A DNA stretch of 64,000 nucleotides. Source: CBDCIS01 sp965217565 (GTDB lineage Bacteria > Chloroflexota > Dehalococcoidia > Lucifugimonadales > CATOSD01). The notes under the pieces are model-generated. The model ran no database searches. It had not been told where the DNA came from and worked only from the letters and a program-made list of their open reading frames with translations. The translations under genes were made by a program, and so were the position numbers. Each line of letters starts with the position of its first letter. Within the stretch, counting starts at the first letter, position 1. Positions 1 through 10,564 of this stretch are shown here, piece by piece. The DNA lies in NCBI GenBank assembly GCA_965217565.1, contig CBDCIS010000008.1:124001-188000 (forward strand), given 5' to 3'.

Positions 1-523
1 CTGTTCCGGTTTGGGGTCATGCTGCCCGTCAAGACATCGGTCAAAGGCCCTGCCGAAAGCATCAGCCACCCTACCGGGGGCGGGGTCAGATCGATATTCG
101 GGACACTATCGGGACGTGAGTGTCTGCAACCGACAGGATTAGTTGTCACCCATTGATCTTGGCTCACTGGCAGAACCGACTATCGGATACTCGGACGAGC
201 TGCTAGGACATCTCTGAGCACGGTGGGGTTCTGCACCACGTGTCCAGCCAGAACGCCTCAATTTCTTTACTCAGTATAAGCCGACACACGGTGTTGTATT
301 GGCCTGAGCAGGTCGTTGGCGGCGGCTATGATGATCGTGTATGACCTTGTGATACCACCCCAGAGTCCCACCACGAGTCCCACAGGCCTGCAATGGCGAA
401 GGGTCCTCTTGACCTCATCACAACCCGCATGGATCGTCCTGCCTGCCGATCCCTTCCCACTGCTTGTCGGACTGACGTAGTTGGTGGTACAACTATTGGG
501 GGCAGGTCACCTACGGCTCATAA
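1..523. other. No gene recognised at left edge
   Basis: No convincing coding region, RNA gene or repeat is visible on either strand. Stops are frequent in all frames. A TAA directly precedes the GTG of the next reading frame, so any N-terminal extension of that protein into this stretch would itself be interrupted. Confidence 0.5.
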
Positions 524-2474
524 GTGTATATTCCTGCCACCCGGATTAAGGGGTATGGATTGGGTATAGACGCGCTAACGCACCGGGACGACGGTTCCAA
601 AGTCGCGATTCCCGCTACCCCCGATGGTTGGCAGCAGTGGGTAAGCGCAGGTAGAACGTGGAACTGGATGCTAGACGACCCGCTCATAGACTGGCTGCAA
701 CGGTACGGCAAAAGCCACGGTTACCTGCCAAAGCAAGAATTGGTCAGCTATAACAAGAACCTCGATTTCCTTCACTTTATTTTCGATAAAGGAAGAGAAT
801 TCGAGGCTGGCATACTCCGGCTGCTTCAAGAGCAGTATGATGTGACCACCATCGCCCGGGACTATCGGGAGATCAGCAGACTGGATAAGGCTGAAGAGAC
901 CTTTGAAGCGATGGGCCGGGGTGTGCCCGTCATCTACCAGGCCGTACTATGGGACGCCCACAACATGAACTACGGCTCGCCCGATTTCCTGGTGCGAAGC
1001 GATGTCCTGCGCTGCCTGTTCCCGGAGTCCATTTCGGAACAGGAGGCGGAAACGTCCGCGACCGACCTGGAAGCGGATGACTGGCACTACCTTGTAGTGG
1101 ACGCCAAGTTTACGACACTACACCTGAGCGCCAGCGGCGCCGAGCTTGCCAATGGGGGCACCGCGCCGGCTTACAAGGCGCAGTTGTATATCTACAACCG
1201 GATGCTGGGACGCCTGCAGGGTTTCGAGCCGCCGGAATCGTATCTGCTGGGCCGCGGCTGGCAGCAGAGGCAAAGTGGGGGCACCTACCGCGGCTCCAAC
1301 GCGATGGAACGGTTGGGGCCAGTTCCCCAAAATGGAACTGTCGCCAACGGAGTTCCCATCGCAGACGCCGTGGAAGAAGCCCTTCGCTGGGTGCGCCGGG
1401 TTCGCATCGAGGGCAAAGACTGGCAGCTTCTCCCGAAGCCGTCAGTGCCAGAGCTTTATCCCAATATGAGCAATGCCGACGACGCCGACATGATGTTGGA
1501 AAACACACCTGCCGAGTTGGAAGCCGGCGTCGAGGAAGATGAACCTGCTAGCCAGTGGGTCGGCGTCAAGAAGTGGCTGGCGGGCGAGCTGAAAGAGCTG
1601 ACCCAGTTGTGGCAAGTGGGCGTCGGTAGGCGCAAACAGGCCCACGCCGGCGGATGGCACCGTTGGGACGACCCCGGCCTGACGACTGATGTGGTGGGTG
1701 TTGGCGGCCCCAAAACCGGACCGGTTTCTTGGGCAAATACTGGCAGTCAACACCGATGACGGTTCACCGGTTCGCCCTTTGAGAATCGAGAAGACCAGAA
1801 GCGAATGGCACGCGAGGCCCGGCGTCGAGTTCTACGTGGACTTCGAGTATTGCAGCGACTTGAACGATGACTTTTCCAGACTGCCCGAAAAGGGTGGGCA
1901 GCCGCTCATCTTTATGATTGGTTGCGGCCACCTGGAAAAGGGAGACTGGCAGTTCAAGTCGCTGGTTGCCCATTGCCTGACCGAGGACGAGGAACTACGC
2001 ATCATTCACGAGTGGGTGGCGCATATGTCTGCCGTCCGCGACCGGCTCGACCCGGCCAACAGCAAGCCGCGCATCCTCCACTGGTCGCATGCTGAACCAA
2101 CCGCGCTGGACAACGCTTACAACTCGGCTAGGGCAAGGCTCCAGGAGCGCGCCGACTGGCCCGAACTGGGCTGGTACGATTTCCTGGCGAAAGTGATGCG
2201 AGAGGAGCCGGTGGTGGCGCGAGGCGCGTTGGGCTTCGGCTTGAAAGCGGTGGCCAACGCCATGCGCTCACACAACCTCATCGAAACGAACTGGGCTGAC
2301 AGTCCAGTTGACGGCTTGGGCGCGATAGTGGGCGCGTGGCGCTGTGACGAGGAGGCTCGGAAACAGGGTGTGACGATGACAGAGTTGCCCCTAATGGATG
2401 AGATTGTCCGTTACAACGAAGTTGACTGCAAGGTGATGACGGAGATTGTTCGCTACCTGCGGGCAAACCACTAG
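524..2474 (+). pseudogene. PD-(D/E)XK nuclease fused to RNase H-like domain, frameshifted
   Basis: Two overlapping frames (524-1759 and 1689-2474) together encode one protein of about 640 residues. The first half has a RecB/Cas4-like nuclease core: a GSPDFLVR strand, then VVDAKF (the D-x-K active site), then a QLYIYNRML helix. The second half looks like a DEDD-type exonuclease/RNase H-like domain, with VDFEY near its start and YNEVDCKVM near its end. This order matches the TM0106-type RecB-like nuclease family. The reading shifts by +1 near 1709-1722, beside the runs CCCC and AAAA, where GVGGPKT in the first frame flows into DRFLGQILAVNTD in the second. That fits one inserted base, either real decay or an assembly error. 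The GTG at 524 follows a stop directly, so the true N-terminus is uncertain. Confidence 0.65.
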
Positions 2475-2677
2475 CGAGAAGCTCAAAGCGCCATGGACGA
2501 ATCAAGTGAGCCCTTCAGACTCTTGCCACGCCAAAATCGCATTTGACACACTGTCCAGTACGACTTGAGAGCCTTGTCTGTTACACTCCCAGGCATATCC
2601 AAGATGACGTTTGGATCATCGGAAGGGCACAGGGGCGCGTATGAATGGCGTGATGCTGGCTGCGTCCTACCTGAGGG

Positions 2678-4132
2678 ATGAGAGACGGGGCCCCAAACTG
2701 GGAGACCGCCCGGATACAACAGATGAGAGACGCTCAACGAGTTATCGCCTGCGACATCTGTGGACGCATCAGCCCCGGCGACAGCGCGTTCTGTATCACA
2801 TGCAGATCCCGACTGTCGCCAGAGCCTCATGAGTCTTCCGAATGCCCACTCGTGGCAGATTGCCAGAGGAGGTCGCTTCGAGTTAACCAACGCACGGCCA
2901 CACGTATCGCATTTATCGCCGCAGCGATGGCGCTGGTGGCATGGCTTGTTTACATCAACGTTGGTCCTTTCCGTTTCCTGCCTCCTCCAACCTCTAGCAT
3001 CGGCTCGATACCCGGACCCGGTGAATGGGCGATGTCCCAGAGAGGCCCCGATAGAAACGCCTTCGTTGAGGGCGAGGACTTCATTCCAAGGGGGGTCCCG
3101 CGATGGAGTTACCAGAGCGGCGCCGAGCTGTTCACCTCGCCCGCGGTGGTCGATGACAGAGTGTACCTGGCTACTGGAGATGGAAGAGTAGTAGCTCTCG
3201 ATGCCGCCTCTGGAGAAACTCGCTGGGAGTCTGTAGCCGGAGATGCGGTGAAAACGTCACCCGCCGTTGCAGGTGACTCGGTTTTCGTGGGTCTGCAAGA
3301 CGGCCGGGTTATCGCCCTGAACAGCGATACCGGAGGGCTGCTTTGGGAGTTCATGACAGGTAACCCAGTTCTGTCCTCACCTGTGGTTTACGAAGGTACT
3401 CTGTACATAGGCTCTAACGACTGGAGGCTGTACGCTCTCGATGCGGCGACGGGTGAGGAGAGGTGGAGCTTTAAGGCCGCTAACGTCATACGTTCCGACC
3501 CGGCCATCCACGCGCCCGTGTTGGGCTTTACAGACATCAAGGGGAAACTCTATGTGCTAGACCTGGAATCGGGGAAGCGGCGCTTCGACTATCAGGCCAT
3601 AAACGGGGCTGAGGGCGGCGTAGCTTTCAACGAAGACCGATTGTTTCTCGCCGATCTGGGAGGAAGGGTCAGGTCGGTCGACTGGACCCAGCGCGAATTC
3701 CCTTTCGAAAAGAACATCAAGTGGTTTCGCCTCCAACTCAGGCACTTTGGCTTTATTGACTCGATTGGTCAACAGAAGGGATTTGTCTGGTTCTTCCTCG
3801 AACGCGATACCAAGTTCGTCACCACGCCTGTGGTGGCTCACAACAGCGTGTACGCGGCATCGACGTCCGGTAAACTGGTCGCACTGGACAGGGAGTCCGG
3901 CGGTCTGAAGTGGCAGTTTCACTCAGACCACCCATTTGAGACCTCTCCATCGATGTCGGGAGACATTCTCTTCGCGGCTGGCAATGGGGGACTCCTCTAC
4001 GCAATCGACGCCTCGAACGGACAGGAGATGTGGCGGTTGGAGACCGCGTCCCCTGTCACCTCAACGCCTGTGATTTCAGATGGGGTACTGTATCTAACGA
4101 CACGAGACGGCGCTCTGTACGCCCTAGAGTGA
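2678..4132 (+). CDS. Zinc-ribbon, membrane-anchored PQQ-type beta-propeller protein
   Basis: Predicted protein of up to 484 aa. An N-terminal CxxC...CxxC zinc ribbon (CDICG...CITC, about residues 25-42) is followed by one hydrophobic segment (about 77-93) and then at least seven PQQ/quinoprotein-like blades of the type VYLATGDGRVVALDAASGE and LYALDAATGEERW. The topology implied is a cytoplasmic zinc ribbon with an external propeller. The blade pattern is that of PQQ-like propellers in general; no dehydrogenase catalytic residues are evident, so a scaffold or BamB-like role is as likely as an enzyme. The start is unclear: GTG/ATG candidates at 2678 and 2723 both lack a strong Shine-Dalgarno. 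It ends 14 bp before the FG-GAP gene and is probably co-transcribed with it. Confidence 0.75.
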   Translation: MRDGAPNWETARIQQMRDAQRVIACDICGRISPGDSAFCITCRSRLSPEPHESSECPLVADCQRRSLRVNQRTATRIAFIAAAMALVAWLVYINVGPFRFLPPPTSSIGSIPGPGEWAMSQRGPDRNAFVEGEDFIPRGVPRWSYQSGAELFTSPAVVDDRVYLATGDGRVVALDAASGETRWESVAGDAVKTSPAVAGDSVFVGLQDGRVIALNSDTGGLLWEFMTGNPVLSSPVVYEGTLYIGSNDWRLYALDAATGEERWSFKAANVIRSDPAIHAPVLGFTDIKGKLYVLDLESGKRRFDYQAINGAEGGVAFNEDRLFLADLGGRVRSVDWTQREFPFEKNIKWFRLQLRHFGFIDSIGQQKGFVWFFLERDTKFVTTPVVAHNSVYAASTSGKLVALDRESGGLKWQFHSDHPFETSPSMSGDILFAAGNGGLLYAIDASNGQEMWRLETASPVTSTPVISDGVLYLTTRDGALYALE

Positions 4133-4146
4133 ATGGTAAGATTCTG

Positions 4147-6420
4147 ATGAGCAGTTTACTTCCCGAGAAGTTGAGGACCGGGCCGGTCTCAGCTTGGGGC
4201 CTGGTCTTCGCGGGCGCTTCGATTATCGGCATCATCACAGTCGGGCTCTACCTCACGCTTGGCGGTCTCCACGACGCTCCAACCGAACAATCTCCGATTC
4301 TCGTCGACACTGGTCTCGGCGCCGAAGACCTGAGAGGCTATTGTGACAGCCTCGTAAGCGGCGACAACCGCTATGTGGGAACAAGCCAGAGGGAGGGTCT
4401 GCTGCAGGAGTTGGAGGCCCCCGCCTTCGAGTCTCCCGGGTGGCTCGTAGATGTCCACTTGGCGCTGGCCCACGACTATCTCCGTTTCGGAGAGGCCACA
4501 CAGGCGGTGCAGTTGCTGGAGAAGGGGCTTAACTTGGCAAGCGAGGGCGGATTTCAGGACAGGCACAGGGCGCAGCTTCTCGACGCGCTTGCGGTCACCT
4601 ACCTGAAAATGGGCGAACTGGACAACTGCCTCAGTCCCACAGGCGCACTGGTATGAACTCTGCCGCTCGATAGCTCGGTGGTTCACCGAGACACACACGG
4701 TTCCACCAAGGCAATATCCACGCTTCTCGCGCTCTTGGAGCTTCAGCCGGACAATGCCAAGGCCCGTTGGCTGCTCAACGTCGCCCATATGACACTGGGT
4801 TCATATCCGAGCGAGGTACCGCGACAGTACGCGCTCCCACCCAACCTCTTCGAGTCCGATTACGAAATCGGCAGGTTTGACCAGGTCGCCGCCAGCATCG
4901 GTCTGTATGCGACAGACCTCGCAGGGGGGAGCATCGTCGAAGACTTCGACAACGACGGTCTGCTGGACATAATGACCTCAACTTGGGACCCTTGCGGTTC
5001 GCTCTCTTACTTCCACAACGATGTCAACGGCAAGTTCAGCGATTACACCTCAAAAGCAGGCCTCCAGGAACAGCTTGGAGGCCTGAACATCATCCAGACG
5101 GACTACGACAACGATGGCTGGATGGACGTGCTGGTGATGCGCGGCGGATGGATGCACGAGGACGGGCAGATGCGCGTGTCTCTTCTTCATAACGATGGCG
5201 ATGGCACATTCACGGACACGACTCATCAGGCGGGGCTCTCACGCCCAGCATATCCGAGCCAGAGCGCGGCGTGGGCGGACTACGACAATGATGGCGATCT
5301 CGACCTGTACTCCTGCAACGAATCTACGGAGGAGACGCAGGGCGACGTGCGCTTCCCCAGCCAGCTCTTTCACAACAACGGTGATGGCACATTCACGGAC
5401 GTCGCGCGTCAGGCGGGTGTAGCCAACTTTCGGTACTGCAAGGGTAGCGTGTGGGGCGATTACGACAACGACGGCGGTCCTGACCTGTACGTCTCAAACT
5501 ACGAACATGAGAACCGGCTATATCGCAACAATGGCGATGGCACCTTCTCAGACGTCGCCCCAGAATTGGGCCTGACAGAGCCGGAGGACAGCTTCGCCAC
5601 CTGGTTCTGGGACTACGACAACGACGGACACCTGGACCTGTTCGTGGCCGGATACGGCTCAGAGATAGAGGACGTGGGAGCGGACTATCTGGGACTTTCC
5701 AGCGAGGGTGCGCGTCCAAAGCTATACCACAACGACGGCGCGGGCGGCTTCTCGGACGTGACCATGGAGGTTGGCCTCCACAGAGTCCACCTGACTATGG
5801 GAGCCAATTTTGGCGACCTCGACAACGACGGGTATCTGGACTTCTACCTGGGCACAGGGTATCCGTCGTTTGATGCCATTGGCCCCAACGTCATGTACCG
5901 GAACAACGAAGGCAAGGCGTTCGTGGACGTGACCTTCTCCGGTGGTTTCGGTCACCTCCAGAAGGGACACGGTGTCGCCTTCGGGGATCTGGATAGGGAT
6001 GGAGACCAAGATATCTTCCTCCAGGTAGGCGGCTTCTATCCCGGAGACGGATTCCCCAATGCGCTGTACAGGAACCCAGGCCATGGCAATCACTGGCTAG
6101 CTGTCCGGCTGGTTGGAGTTGAGTCCAACCGCGCCGCTATCGGCGCTCAGATCAGGGTGCTCTTTGAGACGAACAAGGTCCCTCGTGCCGTGTATGCTCA
6201 CGTGAACAGCGGAGGCAGCTTCGGTGCGTCGAGCATCGAGCAAGAGATAGGCCTTGGACAGGCGACTAGCATCACCTCCATGGAGGTGTACTGGCCCACC
6301 AGCGGCACCCGGCAGGTGTTTCTCGATGTGCCCTTGGATGCCCATATAGAGGTGACTGAGGGTGAGAAGCACTTTAGCATCCGCGATCTCCCCAGAGTGG
6401 GCATTGAATCCTCACCCTGA
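4147..6420 (+). CDS. TPR plus FG-GAP/UnbV (CRTAC1-type) protein with in-frame TGA, candidate selenoprotein
   Basis: One continuous frame runs from ATG 4147 to TGA 6420, interrupted only by a TGA at 4654-4656. The N-terminal part has a transmembrane segment (about residues 15-37) and TPR-like helices. Downstream are seven or more Ca2+-binding FG-GAP loops (DFDNDGLLD, DYDNDGWMD, DYDNDGDLD, DLDNDGYLD, DLDRDGDQD) and a C-terminal ASPIC/UnbV domain. From memory, the family has a conserved segment of the form ENC...SC(I/L)xPI...VH...GS..AI in the linker. Here the same segment reads DNCLSPTGALV-stop-TLPLDSSVVHRDTHGSTKAI, so the TGA falls where the second cysteine is expected. The remaining 580 codons are intact, which argues against general decay. 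Selenocysteine insertion, a nonsense mutation or a base error are all possible. Confidence 0.6.
4654..4690 (+). promoter_or_regulatory. SECIS-like hairpin after in-frame TGA
   Basis: After the TGA (4654-4656) there are 17 unpaired bases, then a perfect 7-bp stem CTCGGTG (4674-4680) and CACCGAG (4684-4690) closing a GTT loop. Bacterial SECIS elements, as I recall the consensus, have a short upper stem, a loop of at least 3 nt with G in the first two positions, and a loop about 16-37 nt after UGA. Here 24 nt separate UGA and loop, and the loop begins with G, so the geometry fits. A 7-bp hairpin in GC-rich coding DNA can also arise by chance. Confidence 0.4.
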
Positions 6421-6512
6421 GCCAATGTTGACTGGAGCTAACCGCTTACGAACCGTCGGCGCCTCGGGCGCGGCGACGCCCCGCCAACGCTGTGTCGTTA
6501 TTCATGATTCTC

Positions 6513-6541
6513 TTGACAATATGGGTGATACATTGTAGGTT
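6513..6541 (+). promoter_or_regulatory. Candidate sigma70-type promoter for peptide importer
   Basis: TTGACA at 6513-6518 is a perfect -35 box. With a 17-bp spacer the -10 is TAGGTT (6536-6541), a weak match. It lies about 115 bp upstream of the binding-protein ATG at 6657, whose ribosome site is AGGAG just before it. Confidence 0.4.
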
Positions 6542-6656
6542 TGGCCAAGCCGTGTGCAATGAAGTGTTCGGTGTATGGGGCTTACACACTCGATTGAAAT
6601 GACTTTCCGAAGGCTGGTAGTGCTAACCCAACTCATTTGAGAATCAGGAGAATTTT

Positions 6657-8462
6657 ATGAAGGTAACGACTACTATCTCAACCTTGGCGCTTGTCAGTCT
6701 CATGGCCTTGCTTCTCGCTTGCGGAAGCGCTGAGGTCGCCGCACCCCAGCAGCCGGAGCAGGCCCCCGCGGCAGCTCCAGCGCCAACAGCCGCCATGGCA
6801 CAGCCGCAGGCGCCCTCCCAGCCCGCACAGCCCGCGGCCGCGCAACCAGCCGCCACTGTGGCGCCTTCTCAGCAGGCGGCCGTCGAGGCGGCCCCAACCG
6901 CGATACCGCCGGTGGTCCGCATCTCGTCGGTTGAAACCTCTTCGGAGGAGGGGCAGCCCGAGTTCGGGGGAAAGGCTTCCGGTATTGGGCAGGCCAACTT
7001 CCCGGCCGTTGATGCTCAATGGACCGGCGCCACCGTCGTGCAGTACCTACCCAGCAACATGTCGGAGACGCTGTTCACACGGGACTTCGAAGATCAGATC
7101 CAGCCAATGCTGACGGAGAAGTGGGGGGTTAGCGACGATGGTCTGAAGTGGACTTTCACCATCCGCTCAGGCCTGAAGTTCCACAATGGCGAGTCCGTTA
7201 CCGCGGAGGATGTGATAGGTTCCTACAGACGCGCGAACACCGCATTTATCCGGCGATCGAACAACGTGACAACCGATATCACCGCAGACGACGCGGTCAC
7301 GGTGAGCTTCCACCTTAGCGAGCCGTCCGGCCTGCCGATCTTGGCTCTTACGACTCCGCCAGGTCATCGAGGTCCCTGGGTGCAGCCCAGAGAGATCTGG
7401 GAGCTTCCAAACACTACTGCGGTTGACTATATCAGTAGCACCGGCCCCTACAAGTTTGTGGAATGGTTGGTTGGAGACCGCGTTATCATGGAGCGGTGGG
7501 AAGACTACCAGCCCAGGACCGAGAAGTCTTCCTACATGGCTGGCGGTCACACTGCCTATATCGACAGAGTCGAATGGCTGGAGGTCCCCGACTTCGCGAC
7601 TCGCGTTGCCGCCTTGACTACCGGACAGGTTGACTGGGTCGATGAGTATCCTTCCGACTTCGCTTCGCGTGTCGAAAAGAGCGCCAAGGCTGTATTCACT
7701 ACAGGTAAGCCAGGTCGACTCGTGGGCATGTGGCCGAGTCACACGCACCCACCATTCGATAACCAACGGGTCAGACAGGCCGTTCAGATGGCGATGGACA
7801 ATGACAAGATTCTGGGAATCGCTGCCGGTGGCCCTAAGGGCCAGTTCTGGGACACCTGCTCCGGATTCATGGGTTGCGGCATTAACCAGACCGTGTGGGA
7901 TTCGACCGGCGTTCCAGGCACCGAGCTCTACAACATAAAGGACGTTGAGACAGCAAAGAAGATCGTCGAGGAAGAAGGCATGAAGGGCGTAGAGATTCGC
8001 CTGACCAGCCCCGAAGACCTGGCAATGTTCAAAGACACCACAAGGCCGTTCAAGGAGCTGCTCGAACAACTGGGCTTCGTGGTGGACTTCCAGGCGACGG
8101 ACTGGGGCACGGTTGCAGCTCTGTACAACGACCCAGACTCGTTCGATCTGGGTATTACAGGTACGAAGCTGGGATACAACGTTAGCCCCTTGCAGTTCGA
8201 CTGGTTTCTAACCTCAGACGGTGCCCGAAACGGCTACTCAGACCCCACCGGTAACATGACGAAGTACTTCAATCAAATGGCGCGGGAGAGCGATTTCGCC
8301 GCGATCAAAGCGATATCAGACAAGGTGCACGCACAGTTCTACGAGGACGTTCCAATGTTCTACTTCGGGCAGCAGACTTGGGCAAACGGCAGGTCCGCCC
8401 GCATAAAGAACTTTGCGAACAAGCACACTCCCTTCTGGCCCAACGCGTGGTTGGAAAACTGA
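6657..8462 (+). CDS. Peptide/oligopeptide ABC transporter substrate-binding lipoprotein (SBP_bac_5)
   Basis: 601-aa extracytoplasmic solute-binding protein of family 5. It opens with a lipoprotein signal (hydrophobic stretch ending LLLAC, lipidated Cys at about 22), then an Ala/Pro/Gln-rich linker to about residue 80, then the binding fold with typical LTEKWGVSDDGLKWTFTIR and KFHNGESVTAEDV segments and an STGPYKFVEW motif. The ribosome site AGGAG sits just upstream of ATG 6657. It is followed by two permease genes with the standard order SBP-DppB-DppC, but no ATPase genes are present. The ligand (peptide, nickel, opine or sugar) cannot be assigned from sequence alone. Confidence 0.9.
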   Translation: MKVTTTISTLALVSLMALLLACGSAEVAAPQQPEQAPAAAPAPTAAMAQPQAPSQPAQPAAAQPAATVAPSQQAAVEAAPTAIPPVVRISSVETSSEEGQPEFGGKASGIGQANFPAVDAQWTGATVVQYLPSNMSETLFTRDFEDQIQPMLTEKWGVSDDGLKWTFTIRSGLKFHNGESVTAEDVIGSYRRANTAFIRRSNNVTTDITADDAVTVSFHLSEPSGLPILALTTPPGHRGPWVQPREIWELPNTTAVDYISSTGPYKFVEWLVGDRVIMERWEDYQPRTEKSSYMAGGHTAYIDRVEWLEVPDFATRVAALTTGQVDWVDEYPSDFASRVEKSAKAVFTTGKPGRLVGMWPSHTHPPFDNQRVRQAVQMAMDNDKILGIAAGGPKGQFWDTCSGFMGCGINQTVWDSTGVPGTELYNIKDVETAKKIVEEEGMKGVEIRLTSPEDLAMFKDTTRPFKELLEQLGFVVDFQATDWGTVAALYNDPDSFDLGITGTKLGYNVSPLQFDWFLTSDGARNGYSDPTGNMTKYFNQMARESDFAAIKAISDKVHAQFYEDVPMFYFGQQTWANGRSARIKNFANKHTPFWPNAWLEN

Positions 8463-8680
8463 CCCCAATACGGACCACACGATAGCACCTATTGAGAGGC
8501 TGGCGCTGTATGGCACTATGCAGTTGCCAGCCTCCATGCGGATGTGAGGTGGAGGCCCTCGCTTCCTAAACCGCGGGCGCAGAAGGCTCATGGAGACCAG
8601 ACTCTTGCGCCCGACACGCCGGCTTACTGGCGTTAGTCAACCACTCTCTTTGGACACAGGCTACAGGAAGGCCTTACAGA

Positions 8681-9625
8681 GTGATATCGTACATCATACA
8701 GAGGCTGGTCGCCTCCATCCCCGTTGTGGCTATGGTGGGGCTGATAACGTTCACGATTCTCCATTTGGCTCCGGGAGACCCCGCCGCGATCATTGCGGGG
8801 GAGGAAGCCACCAAGCAGGAGGTCGAGGAGATCCGTGAGGCGCTGGGTACGGACAGACCCCTCTATGAGCAGTTCGTCATCTGGCTGGGTAATCTGCTGC
8901 AGGGAGACCTCGGCACCTCCGTATTCTCGCAGCGTTCGGTCGTACAGCTAATGAGCCAGCGTTTGCCCGCCACTCTGGGCCTGGCGGTTATGGCCCAGTT
9001 TATGGCTATATTCATTGGCATACCCCTGGGCGTGCTGGCGGCCTGGAAGGCGCGGGGCATCATAGACCGCGTGGCTATGGTTTTCGCGGTAATAGCCTTC
9101 TCCGTTCCGGCGTTCTGGGTTGGGTTCATGTTCATCTGGTTCTTCGCCGTGAACCTGGAAATCGTCCCTGTCTTGGCCTACATCCCCTTCTCGGAGGACA
9201 TCGTCCTCTACCTCAGGGGGCTGATCCTGCCCTCCTTGAGCATCGCGCTGGTCGCCGCCGCTCTCCTGGCGCGCATGACTCGCTCCATCATGATTGAAGT
9301 CCTGAATGAGGACTACGTGAGAACAGCGCGCGCGAAGGGACTCTCAGAGCGTTTGGTGCTGATTCGTCACGCCCTTAAGGCGGCGGCCATCCCCATAGTC
9401 ACGGTAATTGGCCTCTCGTTCGCCCTGCTGTTAACCGGCGTGGTTGTAATAGAGGTCGTCTTCGCCATTCCTGGCATGGGCCGCTTGGTGGTGGATGCGC
9501 TGATTCGCAGAGACTACCCCATAATCCAGGGAATGCTCATGGTGTTCTCGGTGCTCTACATCTTCGTTAACCTGCTGGTGGACATCGCATACGCCTACCT
9601 TGACCCGAGGATCCGCTATCAATGA
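8681..9625 (+). CDS. DppB-type ABC transporter permease
   Basis: 314-aa inner-membrane permease. It starts with the family signature ISYIIQRLVASIPVVAMVGLITF, followed by LAPGDPA, and has about six transmembrane helices. The cytoplasmic EAA-type loop that docks the ATPase reads DYVRTARAKGLSERLVLIRHALK near residue 210. It ends with the typical AYAYLDPRIRYQ. The GTG start at 8681 has AGGAAG about 11 bp upstream. The stop overlaps the next permease by 4 bp (ATGA), showing translational coupling. The 218 bp upstream contain an imperfect GAGGCTGG/CCAGCCTC hairpin (about 8496-8536) that may stabilise the binding-protein mRNA end. Confidence 0.9.
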   Translation: MISYIIQRLVASIPVVAMVGLITFTILHLAPGDPAAIIAGEEATKQEVEEIREALGTDRPLYEQFVIWLGNLLQGDLGTSVFSQRSVVQLMSQRLPATLGLAVMAQFMAIFIGIPLGVLAAWKARGIIDRVAMVFAVIAFSVPAFWVGFMFIWFFAVNLEIVPVLAYIPFSEDIVLYLRGLILPSLSIALVAAALLARMTRSIMIEVLNEDYVRTARAKGLSERLVLIRHALKAAAIPIVTVIGLSFALLLTGVVVIEVVFAIPGMGRLVVDALIRRDYPIIQGMLMVFSVLYIFVNLLVDIAYAYLDPRIRYQ

Positions 9626-10527
9626 GCGCTCAGGATATGGAAGCTACAGCCGTACAGCCGGCCTCTCTGGCGCAGAACCGTTGGAGGTTGCTGCTTTCGA
9701 AATCGTATCGAGGCTCGAAGCGCAATCCCACCCTCGCGTTCGGCGTGTTCATACTGGTGGTGATGTCTATCATTGCCGTAATCTCTCCCCTTATCACCGG
9801 CGAGGCTATACTCACTAGCTTTGAGAACCGGCTAATCTCTCCGTCGCTTGCAGGCTTCTGGTTCGGCACTGATAACTTCGGCCGGGACGTGTACGCCCGT
9901 ACGATGCAGGGAAGCCGAATCTCGCTGCTGGTTGGCTTCTCGGTTGCCCTGTTGGTGACTATGGCCGGCCTTCTCATCGGGCTGGTCTCTGGTTACTTCC
10001 GCATCGTGGACAACGTCGTCATGCGCTTCATGGACGGTATGATGGCCATGCCGACCATCCTGCTGGCCCTCGCCATCATCACGCTTCTTGGGTCGAGCGT
10101 GCAGAACGTAATAATCGTCATTACGATAGTGGACACGCCGCGTATGGTGAGGATCGTTCGCGGCGCGGTGCTCAGCCTGCGTGAGCAGATGTTCGTCGAT
10201 GCCGCTCGATCGATCGGAGTCCCGGTGTGGCGCGTCCTCGCGTTGCACATCGCTCCAAACACCATCGCCCCGGTGTTGGTGCAGGCTACATTTGTCTTCG
10301 CGGCAGCCATCCTGACTGAGGCCGCCCTGAGCTTCCTGGGAGCGGGCACGCCTCCGATCATACCGAGTTGGGGCAACATAATGGGGGAGGGCCGGCAGTA
10401 TCTCCAAATTGCCTTCTGGATTACCTTCTTTCCAGGCGTGTTCCTCTCTATCACGGTCCTCGCCATAAACCTCGCAGGGGACGGCCTGCGCGACATCCTG
10501 GACCCCCGCCTGAGGCATCGGGGCTAG
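9622..10527 (+). CDS. DppC-type ABC transporter permease
   Basis: 301-aa partner permease of the preceding gene. A cytoplasmic N-terminus with a KRNPTLAFGVFILVVM first helix precedes the family segment HWFGTDNFGRDVYAR-like (here FWFGTDNFGRDVYART). The EAA-type loop MFVDAARSIGVPVWRVLALHIAPN lies near residue 190, and the protein ends DGLRDILDPRLRHRG. Its ATG overlaps the upstream stop by 4 bp. No ATP-binding subunits follow; the next gene is an FG-GAP lipoprotein, so ATPases must be encoded elsewhere or shared with the second importer of this window. Confidence 0.9.
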   Translation: MSAQDMEATAVQPASLAQNRWRLLLSKSYRGSKRNPTLAFGVFILVVMSIIAVISPLITGEAILTSFENRLISPSLAGFWFGTDNFGRDVYARTMQGSRISLLVGFSVALLVTMAGLLIGLVSGYFRIVDNVVMRFMDGMMAMPTILLALAIITLLGSSVQNVIIVITIVDTPRMVRIVRGAVLSLREQMFVDAARSIGVPVWRVLALHIAPNTIAPVLVQATFVFAAAILTEAALSFLGAGTPPIIPSWGNIMGEGRQYLQIAFWITFFPGVFLSITVLAINLAGDGLRDILDPRLRHRG

Positions 10528-10564
10528 ACCGACGCGCGTGTGCATCGACCCGCTTCCACGAGTA

